Source: JBFLYE01 sp040756715 [NCBI: bacterium] (GTDB taxonomy: Bacteria > UBA9089 > UBA9088). Taken from it: a DNA stretch of 17,816 bases. Where the stretch lies: NCBI GenBank assembly GCA_040756715.1, contig JBFLYE010000119.1, forward strand, positions 10,907 through 28,722, given 5' to 3'. Numbering within the stretch: the stretch's first letter is position 1; the number at the start of each line of letters is the position of its first letter. Of the stretch, positions 1 through 7,721 are shown piece by piece. A program made the translations under genes and the position numbers. The notes under the pieces are model-generated. The model did no database searches and was not told the DNA's origin. It saw nothing but the letters and a program-made list of their open reading frames with translations.

Positions 1-110
1 ATTTTTATAAGGGAATAAGCCTCATCTTCACTTCCATCGCACCAATAAATATCATCAGGGTTTGTCAACTCTGCACATTCGCTAACCCATCTTTCAATTT
101 CTGTTTTCAT
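1..110 (-). CDS. pckG: Phosphoenolpyruvate carboxykinase (GTP), N-terminal fragment
   Basis: Only the first 36 codons are inside the window; the gene continues beyond base 1. The reverse strand starts with ATG at 110 and reads MKTEIERWVSECAELTNP, then DDIYWCDGSEDEAYSLIK. The W-V-x-E-x-A-x-L-T-x-P and WCDGS strings are the N-terminal signature of GTP-dependent PEP carboxykinase, which interconverts oxaloacetate and phosphoenolpyruvate in the cytosol. The ATP-dependent family lacks this opening. The gene is divergent from the cysteine desulfurase and shares a 46-85 bp promoter region with it. A TTGACC/TATAAT promoter ends 10 nt before the ATG, so the mRNA probably has almost no leader. The catalytic centre is outside the window and cannot be checked. 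Confidence 0.85.
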   Translation of the reverse strand, partial: MKTEIERWVSECAELTNPDDIYWCDGSEDEAYSLIK

Positions 111-120
111 AGTCTTAAAA

Positions 121-150
121 ATTATATTTTCAAATAATTCTCTTGGTCAA
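121..150 (-). promoter_or_regulatory. pckG promoter, near-leaderless
   Basis: On the minus strand, TTGACC (150-145) and a perfect TATAAT (126-121) are separated by 18 nt. Only 10 nt separate the -10 box from the pckG ATG at 110, which predicts a 5' UTR of about 3 nt. No Shine-Dalgarno sequence is present. Start site not measured. Confidence 0.6.
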
Positions 151-159
151 GGATTTTTG

Positions 160-188
160 TTGACAGGAATGACAAAAAAAGGAATAAT
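160..188 (+). promoter_or_regulatory. sufS promoter, leaderless configuration
   Basis: TTGACA (160-165, perfect) and AATAAT (183-188, 5 of 6) are 17 nt apart. The ATG at 196 follows after 7 nt, so transcription would start at or next to the A of the ATG. Its -35 box is 9 bp from the divergent pckG -35 box, giving a back-to-back promoter pair. The promoter lies inside the in-frame extension starting at TTG 157, which argues against that earlier start. Confidence 0.55.
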
Positions 189-195
189 AATTAGG

Positions 196-1437
196 ATGGA
201 TGTAGAAAAAATAAGGAGAGATTTTCCCGCAATTCTTCAAAAGAGGAATAAAAAGCCTCCCATTTACTTTGACAATGCCTCTATGACATTAAAACCCATT
301 CCTGTAATTAAGGCAATGGATGAATATTATCAGAAATTCCCTGCTTGTGGAGGAAAGAGAAGCTCTCATTGGTTTGCCAGTAAGGTTAATGAAAGGGTTG
401 AGGAAGCCAGAGAGATTATAAGAAGATTCATCAATGCAAAATCAGCTAATGAAATTATCTTTACAAAAAATACAACCGAGGGGATAAATCTTATCGCCCA
501 AAGCATTAAGTTTAAAAATGGCGATATTGTCTTAACCACAGACAAGGAGCACAATTCTAACCTTTGCCCCTGGAAAAATCTGGAAGGAAAAGGGATTATT
601 AAACATAAAATTGTGGCCTCTTGTGAAGACAATACATTTAACCTTGAAAGATTTAAAGATATGCTAACAAAAGATGTTAAGCTTGTAAGTATGGTTCATA
701 CATCAAATTTAGATGGCTATACCATACCAGCAGATGAGGTTATCAAACTTTCCCATCAAAATGGCTCGTTGGTTATGCTTGATGCGGCTCAATATGTTCC
801 CCATAAAAAGATAGATGTCCAAAGATTAAATGTTGATTTCCTTGCCTTTTCTATTCATAAGATGCTCGGACCCTCCCTCGGTGTTTTATATGGAAAATAT
901 GAGCTTTTAAGGGAATTAGAGCCATTTTTGGTTGGAGGCGATACCATTGTTGATACATTTTATGATAAGCCCCCAATTTACTTAAAGCCTCCCCATAAAT
1001 TTGAGGCAGGCTTGCAGGATTATGCTGCAATTATTGGAGCTGGTGTAGCCTGCAATTACCTTTCAAAGATTGGCTTTGAAAATATAGAAAAACAAGAAAT
1101 CTCTCTAAATGAATTTTTAAGCGAAAATCTTTTAAATTATAAGGATATAGAGCTAATTGGACCAAAAGACCCAAGATTAAGGGGAGGAATCATTACATTT
1201 TTTATCAAAAGGCTTGGTCTTGGTGATATTTCAGAGAGGCTTGATAAAAAAAATAACATAATGACAAGAAGTGGCACATTCTGTGTTCATTCCTGGTTTA
1301 ATGCAAAAGGAATAAACAGAAACATCCCTGCAATTAGGGTTTCTTTGTATCTTTATAACACAATTGAGGAATGTAAGGTATTCCTTGAAACATTAGAGAG
1401 AATAATGGATGAAACAAAAAGCTACCCAAAGCCCTGA
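196..1437 (+). CDS. sufS: Cysteine desulfurase, SufS-like (class V aminotransferase)
   Basis: A PLP enzyme of 413 residues, the usual length of SufS/Csd desulfurases. It removes sulfur from cysteine as an enzyme persulfide for Fe-S cluster or other sulfur transfer. The N terminus MDVEKIRRDFP matches the SufS opening. LDAAQ (195-199) holds the PLP-ring Asp, SIHKMLGP (219-226) holds the Schiff-base Lys222, and RSGTFCVHSWF (358-368) holds the probable active-site Cys363. The loop reads TFCVHSWF rather than the E. coli-type HHCAQP, a variant I associate with archaeal and deep-branching members. I chose ATG 196 over the in-frame TTG at 157 because family homology begins there and a promoter lies just upstream. 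No sufBCD genes are adjacent, so the acceptor is unknown. The related class V activity of cysteine-sulfinate or selenocysteine lyase cannot be excluded. Confidence 0.85.
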   Translation: MDVEKIRRDFPAILQKRNKKPPIYFDNASMTLKPIPVIKAMDEYYQKFPACGGKRSSHWFASKVNERVEEAREIIRRFINAKSANEIIFTKNTTEGINLIAQSIKFKNGDIVLTTDKEHNSNLCPWKNLEGKGIIKHKIVASCEDNTFNLERFKDMLTKDVKLVSMVHTSNLDGYTIPADEVIKLSHQNGSLVMLDAAQYVPHKKIDVQRLNVDFLAFSIHKMLGPSLGVLYGKYELLRELEPFLVGGDTIVDTFYDKPPIYLKPPHKFEAGLQDYAAIIGAGVACNYLSKIGFENIEKQEISLNEFLSENLLNYKDIELIGPKDPRLRGGIITFFIKRLGLGDISERLDKKNNIMTRSGTFCVHSWFNAKGINRNIPAIRVSLYLYNTIEECKVFLETLERIMDETKSYPKP

Positions 1438-1492
1438 CCCATTAGAGGTATATTTTAAAGAACGGTATGGGAAGATGGCCTTAAAAGCTAGA

Positions 1493-1522
1493 TTGACAAT
1501 GCAAGGTAAATTAAGGTAATAT
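1493..1522 (+). promoter_or_regulatory. thrS promoter, near-leaderless
   Basis: TTGACA (1493-1498, perfect) is followed after 18 nt by TAATAT (1517-1522, 4 of 6). The ATG at 1532 follows after 9 nt. No ribosome binding site lies at a normal distance. The -10 match is weaker than in the other leaderless candidates. Confidence 0.45.
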
Positions 1523-1531
1523 TTTAATCCA

Positions 1532-3232
1532 ATGGAAGCATTTTGGCATTCTACATCGCATATAATGGCATCTGCTGTCTCCAAGATATTTAAGGATGTA
1601 AAGCTTGGAATGGGTCCTCCCATATCTGATGGGTTTTATTACGATTTTGACTGCCATATCACAGAGGATGACCTTGTAAAAATAGAGGAGGAGATGAGAA
1701 AAATTATAAAGGAAAACCTTCATTTTGAAAAAATTACAATGACAAAGGATGAGGCAAAAAAATATCTTTCAAAGGAGGGTCAAAGCTATAAGCTTGAAAT
1801 TTTAGATGAAATCAAAGACAATGAGGTTTCGTTCTTCCAAAATGGCGATTTTATTGACCTTTGCAAGGGTCCACATATTGAAAGAACAGGCGAAATTAAG
1901 GCATTTAAGCTCTTAAGGCTAGCAGGTGCATATTGGAGGGGAAGCGAGAAAAACCCAATGCTTACAAGGATATATGGCATCTCATTTAAAAGTCAAAAAG
2001 AGCTTGATGATTATCTTTTAAAGATTGAAGAAGCAAAAAAGAGGGACCATAGGGTTTTGGGAGAGCAATTGGGTTTATTTAACATCTATGATGAGGTAGG
2101 AGGTGGTCTTATCTTCTATCATCCAAAGGGAAATATTTTAAGGGATGAGATAATTTATTTTCTAAAAAAAGAGCATAGAAAAAGGGGATATCTTGAGCTT
2201 ACCACACCACACATTGGAAAGAAATCCCTCTGGGAGACATCTGGTCATTGCGATTATTACAAAGAGAATATGTATTTTATAAAGAAGGATGATGAAGATT
2301 ATGTTCTAAAGCCGATGAATTGCCCAGGACATATTATGGTTTATAAAAGCACAATAAGGAGCTATTCTGAACTTCCCTTAAGATTCTTTGAACTTGGCAC
2401 GGTTTATAGATATGAAAGGTCTGGTGTCCTTCACGGGCTTTTAAGGGTTCGTGGATTTACCCAGGATGATGCTCATATATTTTGTAGAGAGGAGCAACTT
2501 AAGGATGAAATAAAGGGGGTTTGCAAATTTGCCTTTGATATGCTCTCCTCTTTTGGCTTTAAGGAATACGATGTCTACCTTTCAACCAAACCAGAAAAAT
2601 ATGTTGGTTCTGATGAAATATGGGATTTGGCAACAAATGCCTTAAGGGATGTTTTAAAGGAAGAATGCCTTAATTTTTCAATTGATGAGGGAGAGGGTGT
2701 ATTCTATGGACCAAAGATTGATATAAAGCTCAAGGATGCACTTGGAAGGCATTGGCAGGGCCCTACAATTCAGGTTGATTTTAATCTACCAAAGAGGTTT
2801 GATATTTCTTACATGGGAAATGATGGAAAAAAGCATCAACCGGTTATGATCCACAGGGTTGTTTTAGGAAGCCTTGAAAGGTTTATGGGTGCCTTGATTG
2901 AGCATTATGCCGGAAAGCTTCCCTTATGGCTCTCTCCCATACAGGTTTTAATTTTACCCATAACAGACAATCAGCTTGACTATGCAGAAAAAATAGAAAA
3001 AGGGCTTCTGGATGAGGGGATAAGGGCAGAACTGGACAAAAGATCTGAAAGGCTACAAAGAAAGATAAAGGATGCTTATAATATGAAGATTCCCTACCTT
3101 GCAATTATTGGAAACAAAGAAAGGGAAGGGGAAAAGATAAGCTTAAGGCATAGGGAAAAGGGAGATATTGGCACATTTACGATGGATGACTTTATAAGCC
3201 TTGTTAAAGAAGGGATTGCAAAAAAAGCGTAG
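1532..3232 (+). CDS. thrS: Threonine-tRNA ligase lacking the TGS domain
   Basis: ThrRS charges tRNA-Thr and edits mischarged Ser-tRNA. The protein is 566 aa against about 640 for E. coli. The missing part is the N-terminal TGS domain: the chain starts only five residues before the first editing-site histidine. The editing domain is intact, with H6 and H10 of the HxxxH motif plus C111 and H115 in DLCKGPH. The class II catalytic core has the three zinc ligands C264 (MNCPGH), H315 (DDAHIF) and H441 (MIHR), motif 2 around FRYE-like residues 290-310, and motif 3 at GSLERFMGALIEHY (446-459). The C-terminal anticodon-binding domain covers about 465-566. A promoter immediately upstream supports ATG 1532 as the true start rather than truncation by mis-calling. 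The 94 bp upstream contain no in-frame TGS remnant. Confidence 0.95.
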   Translation: MEAFWHSTSHIMASAVSKIFKDVKLGMGPPISDGFYYDFDCHITEDDLVKIEEEMRKIIKENLHFEKITMTKDEAKKYLSKEGQSYKLEILDEIKDNEVSFFQNGDFIDLCKGPHIERTGEIKAFKLLRLAGAYWRGSEKNPMLTRIYGISFKSQKELDDYLLKIEEAKKRDHRVLGEQLGLFNIYDEVGGGLIFYHPKGNILRDEIIYFLKKEHRKRGYLELTTPHIGKKSLWETSGHCDYYKENMYFIKKDDEDYVLKPMNCPGHIMVYKSTIRSYSELPLRFFELGTVYRYERSGVLHGLLRVRGFTQDDAHIFCREEQLKDEIKGVCKFAFDMLSSFGFKEYDVYLSTKPEKYVGSDEIWDLATNALRDVLKEECLNFSIDEGEGVFYGPKIDIKLKDALGRHWQGPTIQVDFNLPKRFDISYMGNDGKKHQPVMIHRVVLGSLERFMGALIEHYAGKLPLWLSPIQVLILPITDNQLDYAEKIEKGLLDEGIRAELDKRSERLQRKIKDAYNMKIPYLAIIGNKEREGEKISLRHREKGDIGTFTMDDFISLVKEGIAKKA

Positions 3233-3331
3233 TTTAGCTAAAGTAATTTGCTCAAGTTGGGGGTTTAAGTTGTAGTATGTGTCTAGCTTTAAGGGAACAA
3301 ATGAAATCCGAAATTGCTTTTATTACAAGAT
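3233..3331. other. thrS-nnr intergenic region with two dispersed motifs
   Basis: This 99-bp gap carries AGTATGTGTCTAGC (3274-3287), one of three copies of a dispersed motif. It also has two 7-bp units, AAATCCG and AAATTGC (3304-3317), like those before fdhD. I found no convincing -35/-10 pair and no terminator hairpin, so nnr may be co-transcribed with thrS. Confidence 0.5.
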
Positions 3332-4843
3332 ATGAAAATCGCATCATCTAGTGAGATAAAAGAGATAGATAAAAAGGCAGGCGAATTATATAACCTTTCT
3401 CCCCTTATTTTAATGGAAAATGCTGGTATATCAGCATTTAATCTTTGCGTTTCAACCCTGAAAGAGATTAAGGGAAATAGGGTTGTTGTTTTTTGTGGCC
3501 CTGGAAATAATGGAGGAGATGGCCTCGTTGTGGCAAGGCATTTATTTATCAAGGGATTTGAGGTTAAGATTTATCTTGTAAATGGAAAAAAACAAAGCCC
3601 TGAAAGAAAAATAAACCTTGAGATTGCAAGAAAGCTTAACATCCCAATAATAGAGGAATTTGAACAAGCCGACCTTTTTGTTGATGGCCTGCTTGGGACA
3701 GGTATAGCAAAAGAGGGAGAGGGGAAGATAAGGGATTGCATTGATTTTATGAATTCTTCTGATAAAACCATTATCTCCCTTGATATTCCATCCGGGCTTT
3801 CCTCTGATTCTGGATTTCCCCTTGGATGTGCCATTAAAGCAGATAAGACAATAACCTTTGGTCTTCCAAAGATTGGTCAGGTTTTATACCCAGGCATAGA
3901 ATATGTGGGAAACCTATATCTTTCAAAAATATCCCTGCCAGATGAATTAAGCTTAAAATTAAACACAAACCTCTTAACGGGAAGGGAAATGAGCTGCCTT
4001 CTTCCTAAAAGACCTTTAAACTCACATAAGGGCAATTTTGGCAAGATTCTTGTTATCGCAGGCTCGGTGGGAATGACCGGTGCGGCAACTTTATGTTGTC
4101 AGGGTGCAATGAGTATGGGAGCTGGCCTGGTCTATCTTGGAATTCCAGAAAGCTTAAACGAGATAATGGAAATTAAGCTTACAGAGGTAATCACAAAGCC
4201 CCTGCCAGAGACAAAGAAAAAAACACTCTCTCCCTCTGCATACAATGGAATTATAGAGCTGGCAAAGAAATGTGATGTAGCTGTAATTGGACCTGGCATA
4301 TCAAGGCACCCTGAGACAAAAAAACTTATCCAAACCCTTATCTTGAGGCTTACAATCCCCATAATCCTTGATGCAGATGGAATTTCGGCAATTTCTCCTC
4401 AAGATATCTCTGGACGAAATATCTTAATTACACCCCACCCAAAGGAATTGGCAGATTTTCTTAAAATAAATGTAGATGAAATTCAAAAGGATAGAATAGG
4501 AATTGTCCGAAGGGTAATGGATGAAGATAAAATTTCCCTCCTCCTTAAGGGTTACAGGACACTCATCGGCTACAATGGACAAATTTACATAAATCCAACA
4601 GGAAATTCAGGGATGGCAACAGCTGGCTCTGGCGATATTTTAGCTGGAATGATTGGCTCTTTGGTTGGTCAAGGTCTAAATCTTGGTGATGCTGCAAGGC
4701 TTTCTGCATTTCTTCATGGATTATCGGGTGATATTGCAAAGGAAGAGAAGGGAGAATATTCTCTAATTGCATCCAGTCTTATAGATTTTCTTCCTCTTGC
4801 TATAGATGAATGTAGAAAGAGGCATAATTTAAAAGAAATATGA
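3332..4843 (+). CDS. nnr: Bifunctional NAD(P)H-hydrate epimerase / ADP-dependent NAD(P)H-hydrate dehydratase
   Basis: A 503-aa fusion like E. coli YjeF/Nnr (about 515 aa). It repairs hydrated NADH and NADPH: the N-terminal half epimerises R- and S-NAD(P)HX and the C-terminal half dehydrates S-NAD(P)HX at the expense of ADP. The epimerase domain (1-215) shows LMENAG (27-32), the dinucleotide loop CGPGNNGGDGLVVARHL (55-71) and SLDIPSGLSSDSG (149-161). The kinase-like domain (220-500) shows HKGNFGKILVIAGS (232-245), VIGPGIS (318-324), ILDADG (345-350), ITPHPKE (366-372) and the catalytic loop GNSGMATAGSGDILAG (424-439). I chose ATG 3332 because MKIASSSEIKEID is the conserved opening; an in-frame TTG lies at 3314. 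Its stop overlaps the leuC start by 4 bp (ATGA). Confidence 0.93.
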   Translation: MKIASSSEIKEIDKKAGELYNLSPLILMENAGISAFNLCVSTLKEIKGNRVVVFCGPGNNGGDGLVVARHLFIKGFEVKIYLVNGKKQSPERKINLEIARKLNIPIIEEFEQADLFVDGLLGTGIAKEGEGKIRDCIDFMNSSDKTIISLDIPSGLSSDSGFPLGCAIKADKTITFGLPKIGQVLYPGIEYVGNLYLSKISLPDELSLKLNTNLLTGREMSCLLPKRPLNSHKGNFGKILVIAGSVGMTGAATLCCQGAMSMGAGLVYLGIPESLNEIMEIKLTEVITKPLPETKKKTLSPSAYNGIIELAKKCDVAVIGPGISRHPETKKLIQTLILRLTIPIILDADGISAISPQDISGRNILITPHPKELADFLKINVDEIQKDRIGIVRRVMDEDKISLLLKGYRTLIGYNGQIYINPTGNSGMATAGSGDILAGMIGSLVGQGLNLGDAARLSAFLHGLSGDIAKEEKGEYSLIASSLIDFLPLAIDECRKRHNLKEI

Positions 4844-6111
4844 AAACATTAGCTTGTAAGATATTGTCTGATAAGGCAGGAAGGCTTGTAAATCCTGGCG
4901 AATTTATAGAGATAGAGCCAGATATTGCCTTAGCTAATGATGTTACAGCCCCTCTTGCCATTAAGGAATTTAAGGGTACAAATAAGCCTTTGGCATTTCC
5001 AAACAGGCTTGTTTTGGTCTCTGACCATTTTGTTCCCGCCAGGGATATAAGGTCGGCAAATCAGGCAAAGATATTAAGGGATTTTGCAAAGGAATACAAT
5101 ATCAAGCATTATTTTAAGGAGGGTTGTGGGATTGAGCATTGTCTATTGCCCGATGAAGGCATTGTCCTTCCAGGGGATGTTATAATTGGTGCGGATTCCC
5201 ATACCTGCACATATGGTGCGATTGGTGCATTCTCAACCGGCGTTGGTTCAACAGACATTGCATATTTTATGGCAACGGGAAGGATATGGCTTAAGGTTCC
5301 TGAAAGCATAAAAATTATATTTAATGGAAGGTTAAATAAATGGGTCTCTGGAAAGGATTTGATTCTCTATACAATTGGAAAAATTGGGGTTGAGGGAGCA
5401 AATTATATGAGTATGGAATTTTGTGGGGAGGCAATAAAAAGCCTCCTCATCTCAGGTAGATTTACAATGTGCAATATGGCAGTTGAGGCAGGAGCAAAGG
5501 CGGGAATTGTTGAAGTAGATGAGAAGACAATGGAATATGTAAAGAATAGAGCACCAGGGCACCAGAGCACCAGGGCACCAGATTATAAGATATATAAAGC
5601 TGACCCTGATGCAGAATACAAAGAAACATATGAGTTTGATTGTAGTAAAATAGATTGCCAGGTAGCCTTGCCACACCTTCCGTCAAATACAAAGCCTGTA
5701 AAGGAAATAGGCAATATTAAAATAGATCAGGCATTTATTGGCTCTTGCACAAATGGAAGGCTTGATGATTTAAGAATCTCGGCAGAAATCTTAAAAGGAA
5801 GAAAAATAAATCCCGAGATCAGGCTTATTATAATCTCAGGAACACAAGAAATTTATAAAGAGGCTATAAAAGAGGGCTTGATTGATGTATTTATTGATGC
5901 AGGCGGGATTATTTCCCCCCCTACCTGTGGCCCCTGCCTTGGTGGCCATATGGGTGTATTGGCAGATTTTGAAAAATGTATCTCAACCACGAATAGGAAT
6001 TTTATAGGAAGGATGGGAAGTCAAAAGGGAGAGGTCTATTTGGCAGGTCCTGCTGTGGTTGCTGCTTCTGCGATAACGGGAAGAATAACCCATCCAGAGG
6101 AGATAATATGA
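4840..6111 (+). CDS. leuC: 3-isopropylmalate dehydratase / homoaconitase-family large subunit
   Basis: An aconitase-superfamily [4Fe-4S] hydro-lyase subunit of 423 aa, the archaeal/short LeuC form. With LeuD it isomerises 2- to 3-isopropylmalate in leucine synthesis. Cluster ligands are C303 (GSCTNGR) and C363 and C366 (PPTCGPCLGGHMG). ADSHTCTYGA (118-127) and the SDHFVPARD region (61-69) are also conserved. Residues 236-248 are an insertion encoded largely by a GCACCAGR tandem repeat, just before the conserved YKADPDAEY segment. The start overlaps nnr by 4 bp, suggesting translational coupling. No leuA or leuB is in view, so homoaconitate or 2-methylmalate as substrate remains possible. Confidence 0.88.
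   Translation: MKTLACKILSDKAGRLVNPGEFIEIEPDIALANDVTAPLAIKEFKGTNKPLAFPNRLVLVSDHFVPARDIRSANQAKILRDFAKEYNIKHYFKEGCGIEHCLLPDEGIVLPGDVIIGADSHTCTYGAIGAFSTGVGSTDIAYFMATGRIWLKVPESIKIIFNGRLNKWVSGKDLILYTIGKIGVEGANYMSMEFCGEAIKSLLISGRFTMCNMAVEAGAKAGIVEVDEKTMEYVKNRAPGHQSTRAPDYKIYKADPDAEYKETYEFDCSKIDCQVALPHLPSNTKPVKEIGNIKIDQAFIGSCTNGRLDDLRISAEILKGRKINPEIRLIIISGTQEIYKEAIKEGLIDVFIDAGGIISPPTCGPCLGGHMGVLADFEKCISTTNRNFIGRMGSQKGEVYLAGPAVVAASAITGRITHPEEII
5551..5582 (+). repeat. GCACCAGR 8-bp tandem repeat inside leuC
   Basis: Four perfect 8-bp units alternate GCACCAGG and GCACCAGA. They encode part of a short LeuC insertion (about residues 238-248) and keep the reading frame overall, although 32 bp is not a multiple of three. 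Confidence 0.9.
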
Positions 6112-6130
6112 AATTGCAAATTTTAAAATC
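6110..6130 (+). repeat. AAATTG-type 7-bp repeat at the leuC/leuD junction
   Basis: Three imperfect 7-bp units (GAAATTG, CAAATTT, TAAAATC) begin in the leuC stop codon. They resemble the repeat at the end of the transketolase C-terminal gene (10591-10618). A weak TTGCAA/TACCCT pair (6114-6119, 6137-6142, 17-nt spacing) ending 5 nt before the leuD ATG could be a promoter, but the -10 matches at only three positions. Confidence 0.5.
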
Positions 6131-6147
6131 TACATTTACCCTTTGTT

Positions 6148-6612
6148 ATGATTGAAGGAATTGCTTATAAATTTAGGGATAATATAAATACGGATGAGAT
6201 AATCCCAGCCACCTACCTTGATACAACAGAGACAAAGGAGCTTGCCTGCCATTGTATGGAAGGGATTGAGGGTGGCAGCAGAATAAAAGAGGGAGGAATT
6301 ATTGTCTCTGGCTCTAATTTTGGCTGTGGCTCATCAAGGGAGCATGCACCCCTTTCTATAAAGGGAAGGGGGATAAGGGCGGTAATAGCAAAATCATTTG
6401 CCAGGATATTCTTTAGAAATAGCATAAATATCGGGCTTTTTGTCTTTGAATGCAAAGAGGTTGGCAATATAGATGAAGGGGATAAATTAAGAATATTGGA
6501 AGACAAAGGAATAATAGAGAATAGGACAAAGAATAAAACCTATAAAATAACACCCCTTCCAGAATTTATGCAAAGAATCATTAGAGCCGGTGGCTTGATG
6601 AAGTCGCTATGA
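6148..6612 (+). CDS. leuD: 3-isopropylmalate dehydratase / homoaconitase-family small subunit
   Basis: The swivel-domain partner of LeuC, 154 aa, typical of the short LeuD/HacB form. NINTDEIIPATYLDT (12-26) contains the substrate-discriminating YLxx loop, here YLDT. SNFGCGSSREHAP (56-68) and IAKSFARIFFRNSINIGL (79-96) are the conserved active-site segments. The gene starts 36 bp after leuC, unlike its neighbours, which overlap, and has no visible Shine-Dalgarno sequence. Its stop overlaps def by 4 bp. Isopropylmalate isomerase is the default assignment; the YLDT loop alone does not exclude homoaconitase. Confidence 0.88.
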   Translation: MIEGIAYKFRDNINTDEIIPATYLDTTETKELACHCMEGIEGGSRIKEGGIIVSGSNFGCGSSREHAPLSIKGRGIRAVIAKSFARIFFRNSINIGLFVFECKEVGNIDEGDKLRILEDKGIIENRTKNKTYKITPLPEFMQRIIRAGGLMKSL

Positions 6613-7094
6613 TTCTTACCATAAAAAGATATGGAAATCCCATATTGAGAAAAAAGGCATCTCATATCAAAAAAATAGATGAGAAAATAAAAAAGACGGC
6701 ATCTGATATGATAGAAACGCTCATTGCTGCAAATGGCCTTGGTCTTGCGGGAAATCAGGTTGGTATTTTGAAAAGAATAATTGTTGTGCGAATAAAAGAA
6801 AAGCCATTTGTCATTTTTAATCCAAAGGCTATAAGCACAAGCGGAATTGAAGAGGCATCTGAGGGTTGCTTGTCCTTTCCTGGGCTATTTGGCAATGTCC
6901 AAAGGGCTTTTAATGTTACATTTAGGGGGCTTAATATAAACGGTGATGAGATTACAGGAGAGATAAGTGGATTACCTGCAAGGGTAATTCAGCATGAGAT
7001 AGACCATCTTGACGGCATTTTGTTTATTGACAAGATGGATGAAAGCGAAAGAAAAAGGCTATTGGCTTTCTGGAAAAAGATAAAAATTAGTTAA
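6609..7094 (+). CDS. def: Peptide deformylase
   Basis: A metalloenzyme that removes the formyl group from the initiator methionine of nascent proteins. The protein is 161 aa. The three family motifs are present: GLGLAGNQVG (43-52), EGCLSFP (85-91, metal ligand C87) and HEIDH (129-133, ligands H129 and H133, catalytic E130). Motif 1 usually reads GxGLAAPQxG; here AP is replaced by GN while the catalytic Gln50 is kept. The start overlaps leuD by 4 bp. The stop overlaps that of convergent yjbQ in a shared TTAA, with no terminator between the two operons. No fmt gene is adjacent. Confidence 0.93.
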   Translation: MILTIKRYGNPILRKKASHIKKIDEKIKKTASDMIETLIAANGLGLAGNQVGILKRIIVVRIKEKPFVIFNPKAISTSGIEEASEGCLSFPGLFGNVQRAFNVTFRGLNINGDEITGEISGLPARVIQHEIDHLDGILFIDKMDESERKRLLAFWKKIKIS

Positions 7095-7474
7095 GCCAAA
7101 CATTTAATCCATATCTCCCTTTCCCTTGGTCCATCAAACTCACACAAAAATATCCTCTGCCATCTTCCCAAAACAAGCCTTTTATCCTTTACAAAAATGG
7201 AGAGAGAAGAGCCAATAATGGATGCCTTTATGTGAGCATCAGAGTTTCCCTCATTATGACGGAAATATGGGGAATCCCTTTTGATAATATTGGAAAGGCA
7301 TCTTATGATATCAGAACAAACCTCTGGGTCATATCCCTCGTTTATGGTTATGGCACAGGTTGTATGGGGAACAAAGAGGTAAATAATGCCATCTTTATCT
7401 ATTTCTTCTTTAATTTTTTCTGTAATATCAACAAAAACCTCCCTCTTTGTTGTCGCTACATTTATAATCTTCAT
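7091..7474 (-). CDS. yjbQ: YjbQ/UPF0047 family protein (secondary thiamine-phosphate synthase-like)
   Basis: A small beta-rich protein of 127 aa. Its family is often annotated as secondary thiamine-phosphate synthase on weak grounds; the physiological role is not settled. Conserved blocks are HTTCAITINEGYDPEV (37-52), HNEGNSDAHIKASIIGSS (73-90, with probable metal-binding histidines) and LGRWQRIFLCEFDGPRER (102-119). In most members HTT is followed by Ala rather than Cys40. The start overlaps the zinc-ribbon gene by 4 bp, and the stop overlaps convergent def by 4 bp. Confidence 0.85.
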   Translation of the reverse strand: MKIINVATTKREVFVDITEKIKEEIDKDGIIYLFVPHTTCAITINEGYDPEVCSDIIRCLSNIIKRDSPYFRHNEGNSDAHIKASIIGSSLSIFVKDKRLVLGRWQRIFLCEFDGPREREIWIKCLA

Positions 7475-7674
7475 TTACACCCTGAACAGGTTGTTTTTGC
7501 ACAAGAGCCACAAGAAGAAACACCTTTTTCCTGGCTGCTTGTTTTTATCATAAAAGCTGTGTAAACCCTCTTTACATCCTTATTTTGACAAACATCGCAT
7601 ATTGCTTCCTCCCTTCCATTGAGGATGTCAAACTTTCTCTTACATTTATTACAGAGATATGTATAAATAGCCAT
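7471..7674 (-). CDS. FmdB-family zinc-ribbon protein
   Basis: A 67-aa protein whose opening, MAIYTYLCNKCKRKFDIL, matches the FmdB/putative regulatory zinc-ribbon family (usual form MPxYxYxCxxCGxxF). Zinc ligands would be C8, C11, C26 and C29. A second cysteine cluster closes the protein, C55/C58 and C63/C66 (CGSC and CSGC), which is common in this family. Function is unknown; regulatory or metal-handling roles have been proposed for relatives. ATG 7674 is chosen over TTG 7680 because it gives the canonical N terminus. AGGG lies about 8 nt upstream as a weak ribosome binding site. It lies 47 bp after the propeller gene and overlaps yjbQ. Confidence 0.75.
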   Translation of the reverse strand: MAIYTYLCNKCKRKFDILNGREEAICDVCQNKDVKRVYTAFMIKTSSQEKGVSSCGSCAKTTCSGCK

Positions 7675-7721
7675 CAACAAACCCTAATAGCTTACTATTT
7701 GTTTCTTAAAAATCTTAAATT

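Noticed and set aside
157-195. TTG start giving 13 extra residues on SufS
   Set aside because: The extension overlaps the -35 and -10 boxes, and the family N terminus begins at ATG 196.
1409-1519. 36-codon frame between sufS and thrS (MKQKATQSPDPLEVYFKERY...)
   Set aside because: It overlaps the sufS end, has only a weak AGAG upstream and covers the thrS -35 box. I recognise no family. It could be real, but nothing beyond being open supports it.
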